This document shows, piece after piece, positions 6,942-13,528 of a stretch of 23,277 nt of DNA. The stretch comes from Minisyncoccota bacterium (GTDB lineage Bacteria; Patescibacteriota; Minisyncoccia; UBA6257; 1-14-0-10-40-38), in NCBI GenBank assembly GCA_020052135.1, contig JAGVPS010000048.1, forward strand, positions 1-23,277, in the 5' to 3' direction. How positions within the stretch are numbered: position 1 is the stretch's first letter; each line of letters opens with the position of its first letter. The position numbers and the translations under genes are program-made. The notes beneath the pieces are model-generated. The model ran no database searches, was not told the origin of the DNA, and worked only from the letters and a program-made list of their open reading frames with translations.

Positions 6942-7125
6942 TGAAGCTCCACGGTTTTACAGCCGTGGTATTTTGAGCTTCACCCCGCCCTCCCCGGGAG
7001 GGCGGGGTTTATTAAATCCTTCCCGCTTTTCCCGCCACAGAATTTACATATCAGGAAGGCGGGACCCCGCAGGATGCGGTGGCATCCCCGGATTACGCCC
7101 GGGGTTTTCGCGGGGATTTAATAAA
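6942..7125. repeat. Palindrome-rich non-coding block, possible remnant of a small mobile element
   Basis: No gene is seen between 6847 and 7168. The block starts with a bulged hairpin: TGAAGCT (6942) with AGCTTCA (ends 6982), enclosing CCACGG/CCGTGG. Next is a 13-bp perfect palindrome, ACCCCGCCCTCCC with GGGAGGGCGGGGT (6982-7008). Then the 12-bp inverted repeat TTTATTAAATCC (7008-7019) and GGATTTAATAAA (7114-7125) encloses further GC hairpins: CCCGCC/GGCGGG (7031, 7058), GGATGC/GCATCC (7072-7087) and CCCCGG/CCGGGG (7086-7104). The CCACGG..CCGTGG hairpin resembles the end hairpins of IS200/IS605 elements, but no transposase gene or remnant is present, so the origin is only suggested. Confidence 0.5.
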
Positions 7126-7155
7126 AAAATCCGCTCGCAAAGGTACTGCGGGCGG
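7122..7155 (-). terminator. Rho-independent terminator of the 7169-7528 gene
   Basis: Minus strand: CCGCCCGCA, 7-base loop, TGCGAGCGG (eight pairs, one mismatch), then ATTTTTTT. It lies 14 bases past the TGA stop. Confidence 0.82.
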
Positions 7156-7168
7156 TACGCCTGACGTG

Positions 7169-7528
7169 TCAGACGGCGGCAGGGGAAGTTCCGAGGAGCA
7201 CTTGGCTCTCCGCGATGCCCTTCTCGGTCAGCTGGTAGGTGTACGAACGACTGGTGTTGTCTGCCTCTACTATGCTGTGCGGTACGATCTTCAGAAGCCC
7301 GGCATTCTTCATCGTTCCGAGGATTCGAATGGTCACGAGCCTTTCCATCACCCCCCGATCGTCATCGGGGAAGAGCTTGCGGATTATGGTCGCCTCGTCA
7401 GCTTCCCCCTCGGCAAGGAGTGAGAGAATCGAAGCGCGCCGTGCGGGTTCGAACTGCTGTTCCGCGTGGACGCAAAGCGCCGCGCCAAGCAGAACTACTC
7501 CAATAACCATCAAGGTGACAATGAGCAC
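7169..7528 (-). CDS. Membrane-anchored winged-helix-like protein
   Basis: A 119-residue protein beginning at GTG 7528, chosen because the SD GGAGGG lies 5 bases upstream. An N-terminal membrane helix (residues 1-21) is followed by a cytoplasmic domain. Helices RASILSLLAEG, EATIIRKLFP and ERLVTIRILGTMKNAGLLKIV are followed by a strand hairpin ending SYTYQLTEKGIAESQVLL. The final phrase (Y.LTEKG) is common at the end of PadR/MarR-like winged-helix domains. A membrane-tethered DNA-binding or protein-protein regulator is plausible but unproven. It is a separate unit with its own TTGACC-18-TACAGT promoter and terminator, and it mirrors the 6505-6846 gene. Confidence 0.75.
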   Translation of the reverse strand: MLIVTLMVIGVVLLGAALCVHAEQQFEPARRASILSLLAEGEADEATIIRKLFPDDDRGVMERLVTIRILGTMKNAGLLKIVPHSIVEADNTSRSYTYQLTEKGIAESQVLLGTSPAAV

Positions 7529-7564
7529 GTTTTCCCTCCGTAACGAGTGCGGTTAGCTACACTA

Positions 7565-7594
7565 ACTGTAACGCTACGAGCGGCATGCGGTCAA
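7565..7594 (-). promoter_or_regulatory. Promoter of the 7169-7528 gene
   Basis: Minus strand: TTGACC (plus 7589-7594), 18-base spacer, TACAGT (plus 7565-7570). Spacing and -10 type match the promoter of the 6505-6846 gene. Confidence 0.65.
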
Positions 7595-7645
7595 CGGATG
7601 ACACTCTCATATTTTCCCGGGACCATCCTTCGGTTATACTTGATC

Positions 7646-8032
7646 ATGATGGATGATATGCCGTGGAAACAAAAATTAACTCCCGGGCAGTATCGCGTAC
7701 TCAGGGAGAAGGGAACCGAGGCGCCGTTCACCGGAAAGCTTTTGCACAATAACGAGAAAGGGATGTACACCTGTGTCGGTTGCGGCACCGAGCTTTTTTC
7801 TTCAGACGCTAAATTTGATTCTGGCACGGGCTGGCCAAGCTTTGACGAGCCAGCTCATTTAGAGCATGTTGAGCTGAAAACCGATACCGGTTACGGAACT
7901 ACTCGTACAGAGGTCATCTGTAAAAAATGCGGTGGGCATTTGGGGCATGTGTTTGATGGTGGGCCTACCAAAACCAGAAAACGGTTTTGCATCAACTCAT
8001 GCTCTCTTGAATTTAAAAAAGGCGGAGAATAA
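7646..8032 (+). CDS. msrB: Peptide-methionine (R)-S-oxide reductase
   Basis: A 128-residue protein from ATG 7646; ATG 7649 is an equally possible start. The open frame extends upstream to 7547, but MsrB proteins begin near the WKQKLTPGQYRVLR segment. Two zinc CxxC pairs are visible (CVGCG and CKKCGGHLGHVFDGGP), along with SGTGWPSF and the catalytic Cys in KRFCINSCSLEF. It reduces methionine-R-sulfoxide in proteins using thioredoxin. TATACT (7635-7640) ends 5-8 bases before the two ATGs and no SD is present, so the mRNA is probably leaderless. No msrA is fused or adjacent. Confidence 0.96.
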   Translation: MMDDMPWKQKLTPGQYRVLREKGTEAPFTGKLLHNNEKGMYTCVGCGTELFSSDAKFDSGTGWPSFDEPAHLEHVELKTDTGYGTTRTEVICKKCGGHLGHVFDGGPTKTRKRFCINSCSLEFKKGGE

Positions 8033-8043
8033 TCCACGATTAG

Positions 8044-8052
8044 TGTTACTAT
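8044..8052 (+). promoter_or_regulatory. Extended -10 promoter before the structured block
   Basis: TG-T-TACTAT (TG at 8044, hexamer 8047-8052) matches an extended -10. Transcription would start about 8059-8060, one or two bases before the first perfect hairpin at 8061. No -35 is obvious. Confidence 0.4.
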
Positions 8053-8060
8053 GAAGATAT

Positions 8061-8172
8061 CTTCTCTCAGGTGCGCGTACCTGAGAGAAGGACGTCGGTG
8101 GGGTTGCCTTCGCCGGCACAAAAGCTTACTGGTTCACCCTCCCACGAACCACAAGCCCTCCCCGCCGACGTC
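8061..8172 (+). ncRNA. Candidate structured RNA: hairpin plus three-way junction
   Basis: Two large structures abut exactly. Hairpin 1 (8061-8090) has a perfect 12-bp stem, CTTCTCTCAGGT/ACCTGAGAGAAG, with a six-base loop. Directly after it GACGTCGGTGGGG (8091-8103) pairs with CCCCGCCGACGTC (8160-8172) with one G-U, closing two inner arms: TGCC/GGCA (8105-8118), and GCTT+TGGTTC with GAACCA+AAGC (8124-8156). The block fills the gap between msrB and the PEBP gene and has no ORF of note. It matches none of tmRNA, RNase P, SRP or 6S RNA as far as I can tell. It could be an independent small RNA, a leader of the PEBP gene or a palindromic repeat. No T-tract follows, so it is not a terminator. Confidence 0.45.
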
Positions 8173-8220
8173 ACTATTTTGCGGACATTTGTGGTGCTTG
8201 AGATTATATACATTTTTCAC

Positions 8221-8781
8221 ATGAAACCACGGACAGTTTTTGCTATTATAGGAGTGATTACTCTCTGTATCGGGGCATTATTTTTTACGCGAAGCGCGCG
8301 AAACGCTTCTACTTCCGAAAAATTGACAAATACATCTATGCTAAAAATTACGAGTTCCGCATTCACGCACGGACAACCGATTCCTAAAAAATATACCTGC
8401 GATGGGGAAGATGCTCATCCGCCGCTTTCGATTTCTGAAATCCCATCGGGTACTAAGAGTTTTGCTCTTATTGTGGATGATCCTGATGCTCCGGGCGGCA
8501 CCTGGACGCACTGGGTAGTGTGGAATATTGATCCTGGTATTATCTCAATTGACGAGAATGTTCTTCCGCACGGAGCAGAAATAGGAATAAATGATTTTGA
8601 GCAATTGGAATACGGAGGCCCGTGTCCGCCAAGAGGAACGCCGCATCGATATTTTTTTAAGCTCTACGCGCTCGATACAATGCTTGGTCTTTCGCGCGGC
8701 TCATCTAAGGAATTGCTTGAAGCCGCAATAGAGGGGCATATTTTGGATCACGCGGAACTTATAGGAACCTACGCTCGATAG
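8221..8781 (+). CDS. PEBP family protein (YbhB/YbcL type), membrane-anchored
   Basis: A 186-residue protein from ATG 8221; the upstream open frame runs through the structured block and is not coding. A hydrophobic N-terminus (residues 5-23) looks like a signal anchor, so the domain is probably extracytoplasmic. The phosphatidylethanolamine-binding fold motifs are present: VDDPDAPGGTWTHWVVWNI (about 88-106) and GPCPPRGTPHRYFFKLYALD (about 139-158). Bacterial members are of unknown function; ligand binding or kinase regulation have been proposed for relatives. TATATA (8205-8210) ends 10 bases before the ATG and there is no SD. Its TAG stop abuts the ATG of the LD-carboxypeptidase gene, so the two form an operon. 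Confidence 0.92.
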   Translation: MKPRTVFAIIGVITLCIGALFFTRSARNASTSEKLTNTSMLKITSSAFTHGQPIPKKYTCDGEDAHPPLSISEIPSGTKSFALIVDDPDAPGGTWTHWVVWNIDPGIISIDENVLPHGAEIGINDFEQLEYGGPCPPRGTPHRYFFKLYALDTMLGLSRGSSKELLEAAIEGHILDHAELIGTYAR

Positions 8782-9765
8782 ATGAAAAAGATTTTTCCTC
8801 CGAAACTGCAACCCGGAGACGAGGTGCGCGTTATTACACCCTCATATTCGCTCGCAAGAACCACGCCTGACATGCGCGCGCGCATAACTGAACGGCTGGA
8901 TGCGTTCGGGCTCACCGTGAGTTTTGGGGCGCATGTTTATGAAGACGACGTGTGTAATTCATCCTCAATCACTTTGCGCCTAACCGATTTTCATGAGGAA
9001 TTTGCCGACCGTCACGTGAAGGGGATTTTAGCTGGCACGGGCGGATTCAACTCCAACGAACTCCTTCGGTATATCGATTGGGAACTTATATGAAAAAACC
9101 CAAAAATTTTTTGCGGGTTTTCCGATACCACGGCAATCGGAAGCGCGATATACGCAAAAACAGGCCTCATAACCTACTCGGGCCCAAGCTACCGGGCATT
9201 TCGCCATGATATTGAGGCAGAGTACACCATAGATTTTTTTAAGCAGTGCCTATTGAAAAGCGAACCCTATAAAATCTATCCAAGTAAAAAATACGCTGAT
9301 GATTCGTTATCGGAAAAAAATGACTACACGCTTTTTGATAACGTAGGATGGACGTCGATGCAAAAAGGCGAGGCAAAGGGAACCATCATTGGCGGAAATC
9401 TTTCGGTGTTGTCCCTGCTTCAGGGAAGCGAATATTTTCCCGATCTTTCCGACTCAATTCTTTTTATCGAAGACGATTATGAATCACACGCGGCAATGTT
9501 TAGCGCGCGACTGCAATCACTCATACATCTGCCGTCATTTCCTGGAGTTCGGGGCATTGTCATTGGACGTTTTCAAGAGAAGAGCGGCATGACCGATGAA
9601 AAACTCGCATTCATCATACAGACAAAAAAAGAGCTCGCGCATCTTCCTATTATTGCCGGCGTTGATTTCGGGCACACCCTTCCTATGATTACCTTTCCAA
9701 TCGGCGGCAGGGCGCGCATATCGGTGGACGGAGATAATTCGCGTATTGAAATCACAGAGCACTAG
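8782..9765 (+). pseudogene. LD-carboxypeptidase (S66/MccF family) interrupted by one in-frame TGA
   Basis: Read straight through, 8782-9765 is a continuous 327-codon frame of normal family length with a single TGA at codon 104 (9091-9093). Before it comes the S66 N-terminal domain (PPKLQPGDEVRVITPSYS; GILAGTGGFNSNELLRYIDWELI, in pieces). Directly after it KNPKIFCGFSD continues without any frame shift. The nucleophile Ser114 (GFSD), the Glu region (LFIEDDYE) and the catalytic His (VDFGH) all lie after the stop. The family often has Arg or Lys at the stop position, and CGA to TGA is one C-to-T change. Such enzymes trim the terminal D-Ala from muropeptide tetrapeptides or cleave microcin C-like peptides. 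No good restart codon precedes Ser114, so activity is probably lost unless the TGA is read through or is a sequence error. Confidence 0.88.
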
Positions 9766-9769
9766 ACTC

Positions 9770-11515
9770 ATGAAACTTCTCTGGAGCTATATACGGCAAT
9801 ATAAAAAGTTGCTTATCGGGGCGCTCGTACTCGCGACTATAAACCAGGCGTTTTCGCTTTTGGATCCGCAGATTTTTCGCTTGATTGTCGATAACTATGC
9901 GTCTCGCGCGAACACTCTTTTTATGGGTACGTTTTTTTCGGGCGTGCTTTTTCTGTTGATCCTTTCGGTCGGGGCGGCGTTTGCTTCGCGAGTCGCGAAA
10001 AATTTTCAGGATTATTTTGTGAGCGTCATCACCCAGCGCGTGGGCACCCGACTCTATGCCGACAGCGTCAAGCACTCATTTTCCCTGCCCTACGCCGCGT
10101 TCGAGGATCAGCGGTCGGGAGAACTGCTTTCAAAACTCCAAAAGGCGCGGAGCGATTCGCAGATTCTTATTGTAAGCTTTGTTAATATCATATTTCTCTC
10201 CCTTATTGGGATTCTGTTCGTTATTATCTACGCGCTTACGGTGCACTGGCTTGTCGGCGTTGTCTATTTTCTCATTATTCCCACGCTCGGCACCGTAACC
10301 TTTTTTTTGGGACGGAAGATTAAGGTCGCGCAAAAATCGATTGTGAGGGAAACTGCATCGCTCGCTGGGTCTACGACGGAAACTATTCGGAACGTTGAGC
10401 TGGTGAAAAGCTTGGGACTCGAGCGGCAGGAAATCGACCGGTTAAATGTAGTGAACGACGCAATTCTTTCCCTCGAACTCAAAAAGATCCGCCTGATACG
10501 AGTCTTGAGTTTTATTCAAGGCACGCTCGTAAACGCGATACGGTCAGGGTTGCTCCTTCTCATGCTCTGGCTCATCTTTCAGGGCTCGATTACCCTTGGT
10601 CAGTTTTTTACCCTTTTTATTTATTCGTTCTTTATATTCTCACCGCTTGGCGAGTTGGGCACCGTGTCTGCCCAATACCAAGAAGCAAAGGCGAGCATGG
10701 AACAGTTGCGAGAAGTTTTCAGCGCGCCGATTGAAAAGAAGCCGGAAGACGCAGTTGACCCAGGACCTATTCGGGAGATTGCGTTTAAGAATGTTTCTTT
10801 TACATATGGAAACGTGGAACAGCCAGCGCTCCGGCACGTTACGCTGTCGCTTTCTGCGGGGAAAACAGTCGCGTTCGTGGGCCCATCGGGATCGGGGAAA
10901 TCAACGCTCGTGAAGCTCCTTGTGGGGTTGTATGCTCCCACCGCGGGCGCTATTTCATGGAATGGTATTGATGGTAAAAAAGTTGATTATGAAAAAATTC
11001 GACAGCGAATCGGACTCGTGCTCCAGGAGACCCAGCTGTTTGCGGGTACGGTTCGTGAAAATCTGCTTTTCGTGCGACCAGAGGCGACTGACGCGGAGTG
11101 TTGGGAGGCGTTAAAGCTCGCGGCGGCGGATAGCGTATTTGAACGCACGGGTATGGGATTAGACACGCGTATTGGCGAAGGGGGCGTAAAACTCTCAGGA
11201 GGGGAGCGTCAGCGTCTTGCCATAGCTCGCGCGCTTCTTAGGAATCCCGAGCTTATTATTTTTGATGAGGCGACCTCGAGCTTGGATTCAATAACCGAAA
11301 AAGCGATTACCGGAACCATTCAGAGGATTGAACAGTCGAAGCAAAACTTGGTAACCGTTCTTGTCGCGCATCGGCTCTCTACGGTGTCGCACGCGGATAC
11401 CATCTATGTGCTTGAAAAGGGAAAAGTAATCGAGTCGGGAACTCACGGAGAACTTTTAAAAATCTCGGGTCTCTACGCGGCGCTTTGGAGGGAGCAGAGT
11501 GGAACGCGGGCGTGA
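9770..11515 (+). CDS. ABC transporter, fused permease and ATPase (MsbA-like exporter)
   Basis: A 581-residue half-transporter from ATG 9770; the frame is open from 9746, but that would overlap the preceding frame. Six membrane helices fill residues 1-310. The ATPase domain follows with Walker A GPSGSGKST, Q-loop LVLQETQLF, signature LSGGERQRLAIARAL, Walker B LIIFDEATSSLD and H-loop VAHRLST. Proteins of this form act as homodimers and export lipids, peptides or drugs; the substrate cannot be read from sequence. It starts 4 bases after the LD-carboxypeptidase frame ends, suggesting a cell-envelope or peptide-export operon with it. No SD is evident. The stop is TGA. Confidence 0.94.
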   Translation: MKLLWSYIRQYKKLLIGALVLATINQAFSLLDPQIFRLIVDNYASRANTLFMGTFFSGVLFLLILSVGAAFASRVAKNFQDYFVSVITQRVGTRLYADSVKHSFSLPYAAFEDQRSGELLSKLQKARSDSQILIVSFVNIIFLSLIGILFVIIYALTVHWLVGVVYFLIIPTLGTVTFFLGRKIKVAQKSIVRETASLAGSTTETIRNVELVKSLGLERQEIDRLNVVNDAILSLELKKIRLIRVLSFIQGTLVNAIRSGLLLLMLWLIFQGSITLGQFFTLFIYSFFIFSPLGELGTVSAQYQEAKASMEQLREVFSAPIEKKPEDAVDPGPIREIAFKNVSFTYGNVEQPALRHVTLSLSAGKTVAFVGPSGSGKSTLVKLLVGLYAPTAGAISWNGIDGKKVDYEKIRQRIGLVLQETQLFAGTVRENLLFVRPEATDAECWEALKLAAADSVFERTGMGLDTRIGEGGVKLSGGERQRLAIARALLRNPELIIFDEATSSLDSITEKAITGTIQRIEQSKQNLVTVLVAHRLSTVSHADTIYVLEKGKVIESGTHGELLKISGLYAALWREQSGTRA

Positions 11516-11558
11516 AAAGGTATTAATGTATACATGCTATGATTAAAACACTTCCTAT

Positions 11559-12194
11559 ATGAACTCACCTTCGCTGTTTGTATTTCAACTCATTGCGCTC
11601 TTGTTCTCAGTCATGGTGCACGAGATTGCTCATGGCGCGATTGCCCTGAAGCTCGGAGATGAAACCGCAAAGCGCGCGGGCCGGCTTACCCTAAATCCCA
11701 TAAAACATATTGATCCCTTTGGTTCGATTCTCTTGCCGGCGGCGCTTTTTCTTTTAACGGGCGGTGGCATCGTACTCGGGTGGGCAAAGCCCGTGCCATA
11801 TAATCCGCTTAATTTGAAAAACCCAAAGACCGGTGCTGGTCTTATCGCCGCGGCAGGACCCGTAACGAACCTTACGCTCGCGATTGTGTTTGGCATTCTT
11901 GCGCGCGTGTTTGCTGGTTCAGAATATATCTCTGACCCGCTCAATTTTCTTTTAAACATCGTGATTCTTACGAACGTGAGTCTCGCGATCTTCAATCTCT
12001 TGCCGCTTCCGCCGCTTGACGGGTCAGGCATACTCTTTTCGCTTTTGCCAAACACCGCGCGAGCGTTTCAGGAATTCATGCTTCGGTATGGCACGTTCGT
12101 ACTCATTTTTATCGTATTTTTCGGATTTCGCATTATTTCGCCCATCATTATAGGGCTCTACGGCCTTATCGCTGGTCCCACGGCATTGTTTTAG
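11559..12194 (+). CDS. Site-2 protease family (M50) membrane metalloprotease
   Basis: A 211-residue polytopic protein with the zinc motif HEIAH at residues 21-25 inside the first membrane helix, and the second motif NLLPLPPLDGSGI (about 148-160), whose Asp is the third ligand. Four to five membrane helices are predicted. It belongs to the short group without a PDZ domain (YwhC-like) common in small genomes. M50 proteases cut membrane proteins within the bilayer, often to release regulators; no substrate is evident here. TGCTATGAT (11535-11543) is an extended -10 that would give a leader of about 10 bases. There is no SD. Confidence 0.93.
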   Translation: MNSPSLFVFQLIALLFSVMVHEIAHGAIALKLGDETAKRAGRLTLNPIKHIDPFGSILLPAALFLLTGGGIVLGWAKPVPYNPLNLKNPKTGAGLIAAAGPVTNLTLAIVFGILARVFAGSEYISDPLNFLLNIVILTNVSLAIFNLLPLPPLDGSGILFSLLPNTARAFQEFMLRYGTFVLIFIVFFGFRIISPIIIGLYGLIAGPTALF

Positions 12195-12210
12195 TAAGTT
12201 GATCTGGAGC

Positions 12211-12239
12211 TTGACAAACAAATCTATTCGCGTTAAGAT
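12211..12239 (+). promoter_or_regulatory. Sigma-70-type promoter of the 47-residue microprotein gene
   Basis: TTGACA (12211-12216), 17-base spacer, TAAGAT (12234-12239), about 25 bases before the ATG. The consensus -35 with ideal spacing makes this one of the two best promoters in the window. Confidence 0.82.
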
Positions 12240-12263
12240 AGTACCAGACCTGAAAGGTGCTTC

Positions 12264-12407
12264 ATGAATTGGCGAGCCATGGCGGCTGGTGCACTCATCG
12301 CTACTGGTTTCAGTAATGCGATTGGTTTGAACTTCTGGGCGAGCACGATGCTTGCCGGAATCTTCCTTGCGCTTGACTCCTTCAAAGTGAAACACAAGGT
12401 GGAGTAA
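12264..12407 (+). CDS. 47-residue single-pass or hairpin membrane microprotein
   Basis: An ATG preceded by AAAGGTG at SD distance opens a 47-codon frame ending in TAA. The protein starts MNWRAMAAGALIATGFSNAI and ends FKVKHKVE. It has a hydrophobic core (about residues 6-38) broken by a polar Asn/Ser turn and a basic C-terminus, consistent with one long or two short membrane segments. It is below common gene-calling thresholds, but the consensus promoter, SD and isolated position support it. Function unknown. A weak hairpin with a T-run (about 12421-12451) may end the transcript before the rpsL promoter. Confidence 0.72.
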   Translation: MNWRAMAAGALIATGFSNAIGLNFWASTMLAGIFLALDSFKVKHKVE

Positions 12408-12463
12408 CGCCATCAGTCCCGAGTGCGACTTTAAACCACTCCTTTTTTATTTGACGCAGTTTC

Positions 12464-12491
12464 TTGACACTCAAGTTGCTTCTGCTATTAT
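12464..12491 (+). promoter_or_regulatory. Promoter of the str operon (rpsL)
   Basis: TTGACA (12464-12469), 16-base spacer, TATTAT (12486-12491). The predicted leader of about 37 bases contains the repeated word TAATTAG/GTAATT (12505-12527) and no SD. Confidence 0.75.
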
Positions 12492-12534
12492 TGGTTGCAT
12501 TGTTTAGTAATTAGTAATTGGTAATTAGAAATAC

Positions 12535-12951
12535 ATGCCCACTCTCAGACAATTAGTCCGAAAAGGCAGAAAGCCATTAGCATACAAATCCAAAGCTCCG
12601 GCGCTGAGGCGGTATTTTAATACCATCCAGAACCGGCCCGTGCGGTCAGCGTCTCCATTTAAGAGAGGTGTTTGTATTAAGGTGTTTACCACAACCCCTA
12701 AAAAGCCAAACTCAGCGCTTCGTAAAGTCGCGCGTGTGCGGCTCACGAACGGCATGGAAGTCACTGCGTATATCCCAGGCGAAGGACACAATTTGCAGGA
12801 ACACTCGGTCGTTATGATCCGTGGCGGCAGGGTTAAGGACTTGCCGGGCGTGCGCTACCATATTGTCCGTGGCGTCCTTGATACGAGCGGAGTAGAAGCG
12901 CGCAAGCAACAGCGGAGCAAGTATGGAGCAAAACGACCGAAAATCTCATAA
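12535..12951 (+). CDS. rpsL: Ribosomal protein S12 (uS12)
   Basis: A 138-residue protein with the invariant decoding-centre loops TTTPKKPNSALRKVARV and GGRVKDLPGVRYHIVRG. The length matches Bacillus-type S12 rather than the 124-residue E. coli form. The extra 13 or so residues are in the N-terminal part (LRRYFNTIQNRPVRSASPF) before KRGVC. The Lys of TPKKPNS that affects streptomycin binding is present. First gene of the str operon; ATG without SD, 43 bases after the predicted -10. Confidence 0.98.
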   Translation: MPTLRQLVRKGRKPLAYKSKAPALRRYFNTIQNRPVRSASPFKRGVCIKVFTTTPKKPNSALRKVARVRLTNGMEVTAYIPGEGHNLQEHSVVMIRGGRVKDLPGVRYHIVRGVLDTSGVEARKQQRSKYGAKRPKIS

Positions 12952-13047
12952 GATACCAATATACGAATGAATACTAATGCTACAAATAATACGAATGGGT
13001 TTATTAGTACGATTAGTATCATTTGTATGAATTAGTATATTAGTATC
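12952..13047. repeat. AT-rich imperfect palindrome, family A, copy 1 (rpsL-rpsG gap)
   Basis: It begins GATACCAATATACGAAT directly after the rpsL stop and ends AATTAGTATATTAGTATC 11 bases before rpsG. The end is the near-perfect reverse complement of the start (15 of 18). The interior is built of ATACGAAT, ATACTAAT and ATTAGTAC words that pair across the centre. Related copies lie at 16601-16694 and 17929-18028. Confidence 0.85.
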
Positions 13048-13058
13048 ACACACCCTCT

Positions 13059-13526
13059 ATGCGTAAGAAACGAAACTACAAACGAAATATTCCCGCAGAT
13101 ATGAAGCACAACAGCGTTGCCGCCCAGCGTTTTATTAATTATTTGATGGAGCAGGGAAAAAAAGCGACTGCGGAAAAAATCTTGTACGATGCGTTTGATT
13201 TGATTGAAAAGACTACTAAAGAAAAACCATTGCAAATTTTTGAAAAAGCAATTGAGAATGCGGCTCCGGCAGTGGAGGTTTCCTCGCGCCGCATCGGTGG
13301 CGCGAACTACCAAGTGCCTCGCGAGGTTCGCATTGAGCGCAAATTTATGCTTGCCGCCCGTTGGATCATTGGCGCGGCTCGATCAAAAAAAGGAAAACCA
13401 ATGGCCTTGAAGCTCGCAGAGGAGTTGGTCGCCGCATCGAAAAACGAAGGAGCGGCAATCAAAAAGAAACTGGATACGCACCGGATGGCGGAAGCAAACC
13501 GAGCATTTGCGCACTTCCAGTGGTAG
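13059..13526 (+). CDS. rpsG: Ribosomal protein S7 (uS7)
   Basis: A 155-residue protein of standard length. Family phrases are visible: INYLMEQGKKATAEKILYDA, the VEVSSRRIGGANYQVPREV loop that contacts 16S rRNA in the head of the 30S subunit, and the C-terminal DTHRMAEANRAFAHFQW. It nucleates assembly of the 30S head and in E. coli represses the str operon. It has no SD; a family A palindrome ends 11 bases before the ATG. Confidence 0.98.
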   Translation: MRKKRNYKRNIPADMKHNSVAAQRFINYLMEQGKKATAEKILYDAFDLIEKTTKEKPLQIFEKAIENAAPAVEVSSRRIGGANYQVPREVRIERKFMLAARWIIGAARSKKGKPMALKLAEELVAASKNEGAAIKKKLDTHRMAEANRAFAHFQW

Positions 13527-13528
13527 GA

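Noticed and set aside
7547..7645. Longer MsrB with an N-terminal extension from 7547
   Set aside because: The extra residues lack a convincing signal peptide, overlap the promoter region of the opposite-strand gene, and a -10 lies just before ATG 7646.
8071..8220. PEBP protein starting at 8071
   Set aside because: That frame runs through the structured hairpins; ATG 8221 begins a normal signal-anchor sequence and fits family length.
9091..9093. TGA recoded as an amino acid genome-wide (as in Gracilibacteria/Absconditabacteria)
   Set aside because: TGA ends pyrD, rplC, the ABC transporter and several small genes, and two TGA stops lie at or inside terminator hairpins. Only two frames contain internal TGA, and no conserved gene needs TGA read as Gly.
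9091..9121. Selenocysteine insertion at the LD-carboxypeptidase TGA, given the hairpin just downstream
   Set aside because: The position is not a Cys or active-site residue in this family, and the hairpin follows from the codons of the conserved KNPKIFCGF segment. No selenoprotein machinery is visible here.
12421..12451. Rho-independent terminator after the 47-residue gene
   Set aside because: GAGTG/CACTC gives only five pairs with a large loop before the T-run; too weak to list as a feature.
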